Part shown: positions 21,719-30,903 of the stretch, one piece after another
Position numbering within the stretch: position 1 is the first letter of the stretch
How the letters are laid out: the number at the start of each line of letters is the position of its first letter
Origin: Alkalibacterium subtropicum
GTDB taxonomy: Bacteria > Bacillota > Bacilli > Lactobacillales > Carnobacteriaceae_A
DNA length: 64,000 nucleotides
Reading direction: 5' to 3'
Assembly: GCF_900112455.1 (NCBI RefSeq)
Contig: NZ_FOLT01000003.1
Location: 1 to 64,000, forward strand
Position numbers and translations under genes: made by a program
Notes under the pieces: model-generated
What the model saw: only the letters and a program-made list of their open reading frames with translations
The model's database searches: none
Told to the model about the DNA's origin: nothing

Positions 21719-23034
21719 TATGCTTGTTTTAATTCACTGATCATCTCATCAAGTAATGCTTCCTGGTATGCCGGCCTTTTTTTCAACATCACGGCTGTCT
21801 TGACTCCATCCAGAAAAGGATGTTCGATCATTTTAAGCTGGTTCAGTCGTCTTTCGGAAATGTTTTCGTCCTCGGATACAGCTTTATCATAAGACGTGAC
21901 ATCCATTTTCCATAACTTGACAGAGTTAGGATATCGCAATAGCAAACGGTAAGCCATACCGATTCCTTCAGGATCAAGGTCACTGGCATAATGTAAAAGA
22001 CAGTCTTCCTCGACTAATAAATCAAAACACTTCCAGGCGGATAGTTTAAACTGTCCATGCGTACATATAAGAGGAAGATCAGGTATTTCATCCAGAAGAC
22101 TTGAAAAAATACCAGAATTTTCAACGATCCAGATGTCTTTTGCTGAATGATCCTTCCTGTCTTTCGGATACAAGGCTGTAACATCAAGCAGTTCGCGGAT
22201 CGGTAGATTTAATACCGTGTGTGTTTCGCATGCCATTTCCCATACTTTCTCTTTACCGTTCGGAGTATTCGCTAGAATATTAGCCATCGTTACATAATTC
22301 GTTATATCATCCCGAAGTATATTGAAAGTAAGCAGCAGCTCTGTGATATCCTCGCTGGTTGAAGGGATCTGTAAAGACTCTTTTGCCAGCAGACTCTGTT
22401 TAAAAGCGAGCAGATGAACCAGTAGACGTCCAAGCTCTGTATTCCGGTCGAACGCATGAGGCTGCCCTGTCAGTTTCTGAGCAAAAACTGGTAACCTGAC
22501 TGGACTCTCCGGCAATGCTTTCATCGAGCGGCTTAATATCGATGCATTTTCCTTAAAGGTCTCACGGGAGGCGTCCATCGTCCGGTGGATCCAGTACGTG
22601 TCTTGGGACTTGGCTTTTATATAGTTCAGCCATTCAGAAAGCATCGGATGACACATGATCATCTGCTCAATAAATGCCTCTTTTTTCGCTGCTTCATTCT
22701 CTGATCGTTCTTGATTAGAAATCAGCGGCTCATCGAAATAGGCCTCTAACAAAGTTTTCAAATCATCCACGTCAAATTTGTATTGAAGCAACTGTTTTTC
22801 AAACTGAAGCAAGGTGACTCGTCTTTTTTTCAGCATCTTATCCGAGCGCATTCCGAGAAAAGTGGCGATCTCCATAAGTTCTTCTTCTGAATAAGCAGCA
22901 AGCGAAACGCTGCCTCCCACTCTACCGTACGACTGATATTTCTGTTTGAAAGCAAGAAACAACTTTCCGTAAACCTTTTTTGATCTGAAAAATTTCACAG
23001 CATCCTTAAGTGTATGGTCCATAAAAATCCTCAA
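21715..23034 (-). CDS. jetD: Wadjet nuclease subunit JetD
   Basis: A 439-aa protein whose C-terminal half carries a toprim-like nuclease core: VENSGIFSSLLDE (the conserved Glu) and, some 50 residues later, ASDLDPEGIGMA (the DxD motif). In Wadjet systems JetD is the metal-dependent nuclease that cleaves plasmid DNA extruded by the JetABC SMC motor. The N-terminal half is helical and binds DNA in homologues. Its start overlaps the jetC stop by 4 nt. It is last in the operon jetA-jetB-jetC-jetD. Confidence 0.85.
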   Translation of the reverse strand: MRIFMDHTLKDAVKFFRSKKVYGKLFLAFKQKYQSYGRVGGSVSLAAYSEEELMEIATFLGMRSDKMLKKRRVTLLQFEKQLLQYKFDVDDLKTLLEAYFDEPLISNQERSENEAAKKEAFIEQMIMCHPMLSEWLNYIKAKSQDTYWIHRTMDASRETFKENASILSRSMKALPESPVRLPVFAQKLTGQPHAFDRNTELGRLLVHLLAFKQSLLAKESLQIPSTSEDITELLLTFNILRDDITNYVTMANILANTPNGKEKVWEMACETHTVLNLPIRELLDVTALYPKDRKDHSAKDIWIVENSGIFSSLLDEIPDLPLICTHGQFKLSAWKCFDLLVEEDCLLHYASDLDPEGIGMAYRLLLRYPNSVKLWKMDVTSYDKAVSEDENISERRLNQLKMIEHPFLDGVKTAVMLKKRPAYQEALLDEMISELKQAY

Positions 23035-26000
23035 CTTTCCTCATGTGCGATCAGACGTCGCTTGCTGCCGTCCCAGACGTAACGGATCACAGCGACATGA
23101 TCGGCATTCTGCGGGCGAAACAGTTCACTGATCGCCAGTTCGGTTACCGTCGGATAGTCTCCCCACAGGCCTTGAGAGTTGATGATATAGTTGAAACCGA
23201 GTTCTTCCAGCACTTCAAACAAATCGGCGATATTATGATCATCCACACCCGCAAATGCTTCGTCCATAGAAAGAATGAACGGTGCTTCGTCACTCGCTTC
23301 CAGATATCTTGAATAGGATGCAATGAATAAGGGGATATACATGGCTCTGGCTTTTTCGCCACCGCTGAATTTATAAAACTGGTTATCGGTCAACTGCCGT
23401 TTCCGGCCATCGCCTGTCCGCTGGTAGCTCAGTTCGAATGAGAACCAGTTCCTGTAGTCAAGTACCTGCTTCAGCACTTGCAGCAGCGTCTGCATTTCAG
23501 TGCCCTCTTTCATCAATGCTTTCGCCCGGCTGATTTTCGTTCGGAAATGTGTGGTGACCTTTGCGATATCCTCTTCACTCAAAAGTTCAGCCTTTTGACG
23601 CAGAAGGCTCAAGAGATCCTTCGTATCCATTTCATCTTCAGTCTCAGCTGTTCTTGGTTTCCACCGGATCGAAAAGAGCAGGCCGGATGAATCATTTCGC
23701 GATTCCATGAGTGCCTTCATCTCTTCCACCCAGCGTTCAGCCCGACCGATCCTGGCACGAAGTTTATTCCCCACAGACTGAAACAGGATCTCTTCATAAA
23801 GCTTTCTGTCCTGTTTATCCAGATAGACCTGCTGGCGTTCCCTTTCACTTTTCAGATGATCTGCTACTAAATACGGACTGACACGTTTCCCCTGCAGATG
23901 AAGTTCCACGAGTTCTCTCGACCGTGCATTTTTCCATCTCTCCACATAAATAGCGTGGCTGCCAGATATGGCTTCGTTCATCCAATCAGGGATATCTGAA
24001 TAAACGGTACGCTGGACGGGCCCGTATTCGATCAAATTATCCTGGTGATCGTTTCGTTTTCGTGACAGTGACCCTGAAAGCTGAGATATTTCTTGTTTAG
24101 ATAAATGATCCAGAGACAAAAGGATCGTATCAGCATATGCTTCCAAGGATTGATCATTACGTTCAATTGAATGAACGTTTCGCTTGCTCTCTTCACTGAA
24201 TGTCTGCGCCCAAGCAATTTTCATCTTGTTCCAGAAAGTTTGCTGACTTTCTTTTTCGACAATCTGGTCAGAAGTGAAAGTCAGCTCCGTTTCTTTTCTC
24301 GTCCGCTCTTCTTGCTTGCTTTTTAACAGATCATCCAGTTCAGAAAGTTTTCTCAAGGTAGCCTGGATCTGATCTTTTATATCCTGGACTCCTTCTTTCG
24401 CCATCTGTTCTTCGATCTGCTCAATCTCTTTTTCAAGACGATCGATATCTCTCTGGTAGGTAGCTGTCTCATCTTTTATATCCAGCAGTGTTCCTTCCAG
24501 CTCGATCAGCTTTTCAGTTAAGTCGCTTCTCTTCTCGTAATGATTGATCAATTGCAGATGAGTACCTTTGAGTTCAGCCAGCCCCTTCTCATAAAGTCGC
24601 ATCGTGTCCAGGGCTTTTACGTATACCATCAGGTCCAGTTGAAGCCCATCGCTGATCGTCTGTCTGTCCAGCTTCACTTTCAATGACCGTATTGCCGCAG
24701 AAATCGCTTTGAGCGTTTCGGACAGATCATTTACATTTTCATCTAATCGTTCGATACGCAGCTGGACACTCAAAAGATTCGAGTAACCCTCGGACAGGTC
24801 TTCATCATCAGGAAAATCAAGGAGGTGAGCCTTCGCTTGAACGATCGCCTGTCTGTTTTCATTCATCTTTATATCCAGCTCATCCAGTCTTATCTGGCTT
24901 TCTTTAAGTTCCTTTTGGATCCGAACGATTTGTTCTTCTCGGTAACGTTCTCTGGCGTGGCTGCCGATAAACCGGACGGATTCCACAGGTACTGCATGCC
25001 CGACGAGTGGTCCGATAGTGTAACGGCCATCTTCAGAAAGTGACAAGACTTTGCTGCTCGAATCGTCGATCAGGATACTTCTTAAAACATCATCCACTTG
25101 AGATTCTGTAACCTCAGACGCTGTATCGAGATCAGGCTTCAAAAAATCTGCCAATGTATAAGCCATCAATTGAGGGTCCGGCCTAAGGACACGGTCATGT
25201 TCGACTTCGATTCCTTCTGCCGTGATCAAGGCATCAAGCAGACCCGTTTCGATCAGGGCTGCTTCCAGTCTATTCTGTGTCGCTTCGGGCACACCTTCGT
25301 GAAACTCCACAGCGTTATATAATGGAACAGCCCTAATACCCTGGTCTTTTAATTTGATACGGGCTTCTTTGGTCAACGGATGCGTATCTGGATCCGGATC
25401 TTTCCTGTTTTTCCACTCACTAAGCTCGCTTTCTCTATCATTTTTCAGTTGCTGTTCCGCATTTTTTCTTGTTTCCAGTTCAGCTAATGTCCGTAATTTG
25501 TCACTCTCAAATGCCGAAACGGCATCACGAATCGGAGCTTCTATTTGTTCATATCTTGTATCCACAAAAAGACGATCCAGAGCACGAGAAACATGCTGGA
25601 TTTTTTCTTCAGACAAATGAAGGTAATCTGCCTCAGCCAGCCACTCATGAATAGCATTCAACTGTTTCTGCTTTTCTTCACTCAGCCAGCTTTCCCAATC
25701 CTTCTCCTCATCTCGTTTTCGGTCTAGCTCCAGTTTCGCTTTTCCCAGCTCGCTGTCTTTTTCAGTATGCTGATTTTTGAGACTTTCAAACTCCCTTAAC
25801 TCTTCCACTGTTTTCTGTAAGTAACTGTAATGTTTTTCTGCCTGATTAACCCAGGCATTAAACTGAAAAGGTGATTCAGTATTGGCTTTAAAGTCTTCTT
25901 CGTTAATGCTATGCGTTTCCGAAAAACCAGCTCTTGAAGCATCATCCGATAAGCTATCAAGCGAATCTGCCAAAGATTCTTTGATTCGTTTAATGCTGAG

Positions 26001-27158
26001 CTCCGTCTGGTCCAGCACGTCACGAGTCACACGTTCTTTTTTCTGTTCAAAACTGTAACGCGTTTTGAGGTTTCCCAGTCTATCTGTCAATCGCTGGAGC
26101 TTCTTTAGATCATCCTGTTTTTCTTTTTCGAGGTTCCATATTTCATGCTGAATCAATCGGGTCCGCTGTTTGTCTGCCGTATCTTTTTCATCCTCGTGGT
26201 CTGATATCTCCTGATTCAGCTCAGAGATATGTGCATTCAGCTCAGCCGTTTTAGATAGTATGGCTAATCGTTCTGCTTCTGCCTGTTCATGATTAGAGAC
26301 CGCTTCTCTGTATCCTTTGGCCTGATCATATAAAACTTTTTGGTTATAAGTAGTGTACACCTTATTAATCGCAGTGACCGCTTCACTCTCGCGTTCGGAC
26401 TGTTCCAGCTGCTGTTTTGTCTGGTCCATATGCTCGATCGTGTCCGAAAGATAGCGAAGATCTTCATCTGAAAGTGGCGGAAGGGCTTCTTCGAGAATTT
26501 CAAAAATCACAGACGGTTTAAACTCTTTAGATAATTTCGGACTCCGAAGCTGAATAAGCAGTTTGATCAGATCTTCGTATTCTTCGATCGATTCATAGCC
26601 GAAAATATACTGATTGACCAGACCGGCGTATTCCTTACGCGTCTCAACCACGTGTCCGCCTTCTCCCACTTGGTTGCGGAGTTGTATTCTGGAAAGCGGG
26701 ATTTTCTCTTCTCTTCCTTCATTTTTTTCTACTTTGTACAGAAGGATATCCTTCCCGACCCTTCGGTTGTCTGTCAAAACAAAGCCCCAGAAGTTAAGTG
26801 GTTTACCGCGTCTTGCATTTAAGCCGATACCGATAGTCATGTACTGATCCGTTTTATTCTTTTTGAACTCCATATACAAATACCCCGTCCGCTCGTCCAG
26901 ACCGGATACCTCTTTTTCGCCTAAAAGATAATCTTCCATGCGACGTGCCCTTGAATTGAAAGGATCCAGCCGCTCAGGCCGAGTCGATCCGTCTAAAAGG
27001 ACCGGAAGGAAGCTCTGCATGGTCACAGATTTACCAGCCCCGTTGTTTCCTCTCAATAGCAGTTTTCCGCCAGCAAAGTCAAAGACTTCATCTTCGTAAT
27101 ACCAGTAGTTAAACAGCCCGGCCCGATTGATCTGCCATTTGTTTTTCGTCGATTCCAT
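23031..27158 (-). CDS. jetC: Wadjet SMC-like ATPase JetC
   Basis: A 1375-aa MukB/SMC-type ATPase. Walker A is GNNGAGKS at residues 37-44. The middle (about 270-1150) is two long coiled coils rich in Glu, Lys and Leu, interrupted by a hinge-like region. The ABC signature KFSGGEKARAMYI and Walker B FILSMDEAFAGVDD lie in the last 120 residues. Length and layout fit the TIGR02680-like family. JetC extrudes DNA loops and measures DNA size, so that small circles are passed to JetD. The jetB stop overlaps its start by 1 nt (TAATG). All catalytic motifs are intact. Confidence 0.92.
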   Translation of the reverse strand: MESTKNKWQINRAGLFNYWYYEDEVFDFAGGKLLLRGNNGAGKSVTMQSFLPVLLDGSTRPERLDPFNSRARRMEDYLLGEKEVSGLDERTGYLYMEFKKNKTDQYMTIGIGLNARRGKPLNFWGFVLTDNRRVGKDILLYKVEKNEGREEKIPLSRIQLRNQVGEGGHVVETRKEYAGLVNQYIFGYESIEEYEDLIKLLIQLRSPKLSKEFKPSVIFEILEEALPPLSDEDLRYLSDTIEHMDQTKQQLEQSERESEAVTAINKVYTTYNQKVLYDQAKGYREAVSNHEQAEAERLAILSKTAELNAHISELNQEISDHEDEKDTADKQRTRLIQHEIWNLEKEKQDDLKKLQRLTDRLGNLKTRYSFEQKKERVTRDVLDQTELSIKRIKESLADSLDSLSDDASRAGFSETHSINEEDFKANTESPFQFNAWVNQAEKHYSYLQKTVEELREFESLKNQHTEKDSELGKAKLELDRKRDEEKDWESWLSEEKQKQLNAIHEWLAEADYLHLSEEKIQHVSRALDRLFVDTRYEQIEAPIRDAVSAFESDKLRTLAELETRKNAEQQLKNDRESELSEWKNRKDPDPDTHPLTKEARIKLKDQGIRAVPLYNAVEFHEGVPEATQNRLEAALIETGLLDALITAEGIEVEHDRVLRPDPQLMAYTLADFLKPDLDTASEVTESQVDDVLRSILIDDSSSKVLSLSEDGRYTIGPLVGHAVPVESVRFIGSHARERYREEQIVRIQKELKESQIRLDELDIKMNENRQAIVQAKAHLLDFPDDEDLSEGYSNLLSVQLRIERLDENVNDLSETLKAISAAIRSLKVKLDRQTISDGLQLDLMVYVKALDTMRLYEKGLAELKGTHLQLINHYEKRSDLTEKLIELEGTLLDIKDETATYQRDIDRLEKEIEQIEEQMAKEGVQDIKDQIQATLRKLSELDDLLKSKQEERTRKETELTFTSDQIVEKESQQTFWNKMKIAWAQTFSEESKRNVHSIERNDQSLEAYADTILLSLDHLSKQEISQLSGSLSRKRNDHQDNLIEYGPVQRTVYSDIPDWMNEAISGSHAIYVERWKNARSRELVELHLQGKRVSPYLVADHLKSERERQQVYLDKQDRKLYEEILFQSVGNKLRARIGRAERWVEEMKALMESRNDSSGLLFSIRWKPRTAETEDEMDTKDLLSLLRQKAELLSEEDIAKVTTHFRTKISRAKALMKEGTEMQTLLQVLKQVLDYRNWFSFELSYQRTGDGRKRQLTDNQFYKFSGGEKARAMYIPLFIASYSRYLEASDEAPFILSMDEAFAGVDDHNIADLFEVLEELGFNYIINSQGLWGDYPTVTELAISELFRPQNADHVAVIRYVWDGSKRRLIAHEES

Positions 27159-28327
27159 TATACGTGATCCTCGCTTTCAAAGTCTTTAGGATAATACCCG
27201 GTCATTCGTCCAAAAGCGGGTAGCAAAACGATCAGATTCGTCTCTGCTTCAACCTTGGCAAATGACCAGTCCATAAGATGCATCAGAATATCCTCTGATG
27301 TTTTTTTAAGACCGCGTTTCTCCCGGTATTCGATACTCCATCCGACTTTATAGTCAGCTCTCACCTGCTGGATAAGCTGTTCAAACTGGGCATGGGTCAA
27401 ATGGATCTGACCGAACGTATCGATAATATACTTATGGATAGTTGCCCTTACGTATGCCTGAACATGCAGCACCAAAGTCGACAAAGCTTTCCTGTCCGGG
27501 AACAACTCATAGAGCTGCTTCTGCTCCGGCAGGGTCAGCATCGCAGCGTTTTTGGTCACCTGCAAAGCAAAAGGCGTATGTGACTCGATATCTTCTCGTA
27601 AACTGTTGCGGTAACGTCTGATATAGTCAAAATCCAAATCGTCCTCACTTTCCCGGTACACGACTGGTTCATACATCAGCTTGCGGTAAACACGTTTCCG
27701 CCTTAAGTCTTCCTGATTGCGTTCCCAGTCCATATCCAGGATTTCTGCAAGAGACTCGCATCGACGTATATCATGGAGGTGATTACGCATAAAGTATCTT
27801 GAATAGATCGTTCCTTTATAAAGGACTTCCTGCTCTTCTGAATAGGCAAAGCCCTCGACCCCTCCAGAATAGCTGTCGACTTCATGAATACAGTCCAGCT
27901 CCACCAGTTTTTTCAGGACACGAACGAGTGACTTACGGTGCTGATAATTCGTCCAGTCTAAAGCGATAACACCGGGATACATCTCTTTTAGTCCGTTTGC
28001 AAACTCAGATAAAAGAAAATGATCCTCCACTGAACGGTTTTCGAGGTAAGCCAGACCGCAGGCAAACAAGGCATAGTCTCTGGGTTCCTGAAAGGTTCCT
28101 ATCCCCATCCATTTTTCAGGATTCAGCGGCACTTTTTCCAGTTTTATAAAATCTTTATGAACGATCAGCGAGAGACCGAACTTTTCGATGATATAGCGTC
28201 TCAATGCCCGTTCATTTTCACGTATAAGCTGATAGGCTTCTGGGTCTTTGTCCCTTAAGATCCAGAATTGTTCAAAAAGAGCGCCTAAAGCATCCTGCTG
28301 CTGTTCATTGAATCCCATATCAGGCAT
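27158..28327 (-). CDS. jetB: Wadjet subunit JetB (MukE-like)
   Basis: A 389-aa winged-helix KITE-type subunit resembling the DUF2398 (TIGR02678) family: LRRYIIEKFGLSLIVHKDFI, then PRDYALFACGLAYLENR and WTNYQHRKSLVRVLKKL. In the JetABC complex it joins the kleisin JetA to the JetC heads. It overlaps jetA by 8 nt and jetC by 1 nt, showing tight translational coupling. Assignment to Wadjet type II rests on these family resemblances and needs a profile search. Confidence 0.85.
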   Translation of the reverse strand: MPDMGFNEQQQDALGALFEQFWILRDKDPEAYQLIRENERALRRYIIEKFGLSLIVHKDFIKLEKVPLNPEKWMGIGTFQEPRDYALFACGLAYLENRSVEDHFLLSEFANGLKEMYPGVIALDWTNYQHRKSLVRVLKKLVELDCIHEVDSYSGGVEGFAYSEEQEVLYKGTIYSRYFMRNHLHDIRRCESLAEILDMDWERNQEDLRRKRVYRKLMYEPVVYRESEDDLDFDYIRRYRNSLREDIESHTPFALQVTKNAAMLTLPEQKQLYELFPDRKALSTLVLHVQAYVRATIHKYIIDTFGQIHLTHAQFEQLIQQVRADYKVGWSIEYREKRGLKKTSEDILMHLMDWSFAKVEAETNLIVLLPAFGRMTGYYPKDFESEDHV

Positions 28328-29819
28328 GATCGGTCACTCCTTTATCCTCTAAAAGTTCAAAAGTCACGTTTGGCATATCAAGATCGCCATCAACGGAACG
28401 CAGAACGATACGGTCCTCTTTCATGATCACTTTGACACGCATGCCAAATTCAGTCTGAATGATCTGATCTTCCTGTCCCATTGCCTTGCCGATCCACGAT
28501 AAGAAAATTTGTCGAACGATCGGCTCAATGATCTCCACCTTATCCAGTTCGATCAACCGGTCGCGCATATGTCTTTCTATCCCTTCGCGTTCAAGCTGTT
28601 TCTCTTTTAAATATAGTTCGCGTGCAATTTTCCGTTTTTCTGACCGGTCGATCACCGCTCCTGGCGTTCTCCGCTGACGGTATGTACGGAGCATCGGTTT
28701 CGTTTCAAATGCCATCGGCTCACATTCCCAAGTAGCCGTGTATAGATTATCTGTCGGATTCTGATCAATATAATAATGGCGGGTATGATCCATCCCAAAA
28801 GCCGCAGAATATAACTGATGGGCATCATCTAACGTCTCCAGGCCACTGAACCAATCGGCCAGGTAGAGGTACTCTTCTCGCCGACTACGGAAATTCTGAT
28901 TCCGCTCACCCATACGCTGGACGACCTGAGTGATTTTCCTGATCGCCTCGGTCGTCCTGTCAAGCAGGATCTCTGATTCACTCTTGCTGAAAGACTGTGA
29001 GCTCCTGAACCACTTCTGCAAGGTCCGCCACCTCTCGATGTATTCAACAAATGCTTCTGACTCAGTTAAATCAGTGGGCTCTTCCAGCAGTCCCTTGGAC
29101 TTATGAGCATGGACCTGCCGAAAAAAATCAGTCATTTTCTTTTCGGATAAAGCAACAAGTAAAGACTTGATCTGTTCTGAGGTTGACTGCATGGCCCGGA
29201 TAAATTCTCTCAGATAGCGCGTAAAGCGGTCCTTGTAAGCCAGAAACGCCTCTGTTTTCATACGTTCCTCAACTTCCTCACTACTGATATAGGCAATATA
29301 CCCTGACGTACTTTCAACGATCTGGCGGAAATAATTCTGCAGATCATCCCATAAATGGCTCGCCTTTTCATCGCTTATAGCTTCTTCTTTTATGACAACC
29401 GATTTGAGCTCCTGCAACAGAAGATAGACTCGCTCGAACTGAGTCCGTTCAAGCGCACCTCCAAATGATTCGTTTCTGTTTTCCATTTCTATAAGCAGCC
29501 GCTCAAATTCGATCGTATAAGGTGTTGGCTGATAGCGAAAACGTTTCTTCTTGTACTCTTCAATGGTTCTGGGGCTCCCCATCTCCTGCCTGGGTATAAG
29601 GTTCCCCCACCTCACAAGCTGATCTAGATCCAAATAAAGACTGTTCTCTTCAAAATCAGAAAAATCCCCCGTAGATTTCAAGTAGTTGTAGACTTCTTCA
29701 GGATAGATGTACTCCTGCATACGCTCATGCTGTATAAAAAAATAGCGCAAAATCGCCCGATACCGCTGGTGATTTTCCGCCGTAAGGTACGCCGCCTCTT
29801 TAACTTTTTTTAATTCCAT
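28320..29819 (-). CDS. jetA: Wadjet kleisin subunit JetA (MukF-like)
   Basis: A 499-aa protein resembling the DUF2397 (TIGR02677) family. The N-terminal part has the motif YRAILRYFFIQHERMQEY, then a winged-helix section ending RTIEEYKKKRFRYQ. The middle is helical, with a C-terminal head-binding domain. It is the kleisin that bridges the JetC heads. It is the first gene of the operon, with a start 8-9 nt after AAAGGA. The upstream region holds an extended -10 element, an operator-like palindrome and array A3. Confidence 0.87.
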   Translation of the reverse strand: MELKKVKEAAYLTAENHQRYRAILRYFFIQHERMQEYIYPEEVYNYLKSTGDFSDFEENSLYLDLDQLVRWGNLIPRQEMGSPRTIEEYKKKRFRYQPTPYTIEFERLLIEMENRNESFGGALERTQFERVYLLLQELKSVVIKEEAISDEKASHLWDDLQNYFRQIVESTSGYIAYISSEEVEERMKTEAFLAYKDRFTRYLREFIRAMQSTSEQIKSLLVALSEKKMTDFFRQVHAHKSKGLLEEPTDLTESEAFVEYIERWRTLQKWFRSSQSFSKSESEILLDRTTEAIRKITQVVQRMGERNQNFRSRREEYLYLADWFSGLETLDDAHQLYSAAFGMDHTRHYYIDQNPTDNLYTATWECEPMAFETKPMLRTYRQRRTPGAVIDRSEKRKIARELYLKEKQLEREGIERHMRDRLIELDKVEIIEPIVRQIFLSWIGKAMGQEDQIIQTEFGMRVKVIMKEDRIVLRSVDGDLDMPNVTFELLEDKGVTDHA

Positions 29820-29831
29820 CTCTCACAGTCC

Positions 29832-29865
29832 TTTAGTAAACGTTTTAGATGCTATAATCTTAGCA
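29832..29865 (-). promoter_or_regulatory. Putative jetA promoter and operator-like palindrome
   Basis: On the minus strand TGCTAAGAT (29857-29865) looks like an extended -10 box. Just downstream, CTAAAACGTTTACTAAA (29832-29848) is a near-palindrome very like the AGTAAA/ACGTTT boxes before msmE and lacZ. It lies between the -10 element and the ribosome site, so a bound LacI- or CcpA-type protein could block transcription. Function is inferred. Confidence 0.4.
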
Positions 29866-29936
29866 TATTGCCCGGTGTGCATAAAGAACCATAATGAAAT
29901 CATACAAAATAAAAGCTAGATAGTATGTAAAAAAAT

Positions 29937-30440
29937 TGTCGCACTCAGCCCAGAATTTTTAACGAGTGAACACTTTGGTGAGGCGAATGTCGCAGTCGCT
30001 GGTGTGAAAGTCGGTGAGTGAGCACTTTTTAGACCTAGTTGTCGCAGTCACTAGATATTTCAATCTGAGTGAACACTTTTCAGCCCCCTATGTCTTACTC
30101 GTGAAACGAGCCGTGTGCTAGTCGACATTTTTAAATGCAAAATGTCGCACTCATCAGATAAAAAATGCTGAGCCAGCATTTTTCCTTCTGAAATGTCTTG
30201 CTCACTTCTATCTACTACATGAGTGAACATTTTCAAGCTTGGGATGTCGTACTCGCTGACAATACCTTTAGTGAGTCAGCGCTTGTCCCTTCCCAATGTC
30301 AGAAATGACGAACTCAGCTATCATACTTTTCTGACCTGATTGTATATGGATCAGAATGACAAAGTCGCGAAATAATTATGTATGGCTTTGCCGTTTTTAT
30401 TCAGAAATGTCAGGGTCTCAGCTTTAATAAGGGCTCAGTT
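29937..30440. repeat. Array A3: ten-unit 51-bp-period repeat upstream of jetA
   Basis: TGTCGCACTC-like arms start at 29937, 29988, 30040, 30091, 30143, 30194, 30245 and 30297 (steps 51, 52, 51, 52, 51, 51, 52); two weaker units follow near 30349 and 30400. Inverted GAGTGAACACTTT-like arms start at 29964, 30016, 30067, about 30119, 30170, 30221 and 30273. The last three units drift to CAGAAATGACRAASTC. It fills nearly the whole 630-bp gap between jetA and copy 2 of the direct repeat. No gene is credible in it. Confidence 0.75.
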
Positions 30441-30447
30441 TGTCATC

Positions 30448-30549
30448 ACCCCCAATAATGACGATCTGGCACGGCCAGATTTTACGATCCTGAAAACATA
30501 TGAAAAAGTGGCACCAGCGAGCTTGCACTCACCGACGCCACTTCTTTAA
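30448..30549. repeat. Direct repeat copy 2 with terminator hairpin
   Basis: Partner of 21617-21718 at a constant offset of 8831 bp, with the same ATCTGGCACGGCCAGAT hairpin and the AAGTGGCACC/GACGCCACTT stem. It ends the minus-strand small gene at 30560. The left neighbour is again a 51-bp-period array. Confidence 0.85.
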
Positions 30550-30559
30550 ATCATCAGGT

Positions 30560-30814
30560 TCAGCCTTTATACTTCAATTTTTCAGGGTAGAAATAGGTGA
30601 TTTCCTGACTGCCTTCTGGACGATCCAGAAAAGCTTTCTTGCCGGAATCATCGTCTGAACGCAGCTCGAGTTTTCCTTCATCATAGAGCTTTTCTACGTC
30701 GTCGATGATCTCACCATCTGGAAAAGCCGGTTTAAGTTCAGCGATCTTTTCGTTGATTCCGTCATCACTCTTGTAAATCTCCATTATACGGTCTCTTAAT
30801 ACATTCTCTGCCAC
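30560..30814 (-). CDS. Small hypothetical protein (84 aa)
   Basis: The GTG start at 30814 follows a perfect AGGAGG with good spacing, which supports a real gene. The 84-aa product is acidic and helical at the N-terminus (VLRDRIMEIYKSDDG), with a winged-helix-like hairpin at the end (KLELRSDDDSGKKAFLD). No signal peptide or membrane segment. Family not recognised. It is followed by direct repeat copy 2. Confidence 0.65.
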   Translation of the reverse strand: MAENVLRDRIMEIYKSDDGINEKIAELKPAFPDGEIIDDVEKLYDEGKLELRSDDDSGKKAFLDRPEGSQEITYFYPEKLKYKG

Positions 30815-30903
30815 AATAATTCCTCCTGTCTGAGTTCTTCACTATCCTAATTATAGCAATAGACGAAATAGACATCAAAGCAAACGGTTTAGCGACAGAC
30901 GAG

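Noticed and set aside
29937-30440. CRISPR array
   Set aside because: Spacing is regular, but arms alternate orientation, conserved blocks are only 10-14 bp and degenerate, filler is not spacer-like, and no cas genes lie in the window.
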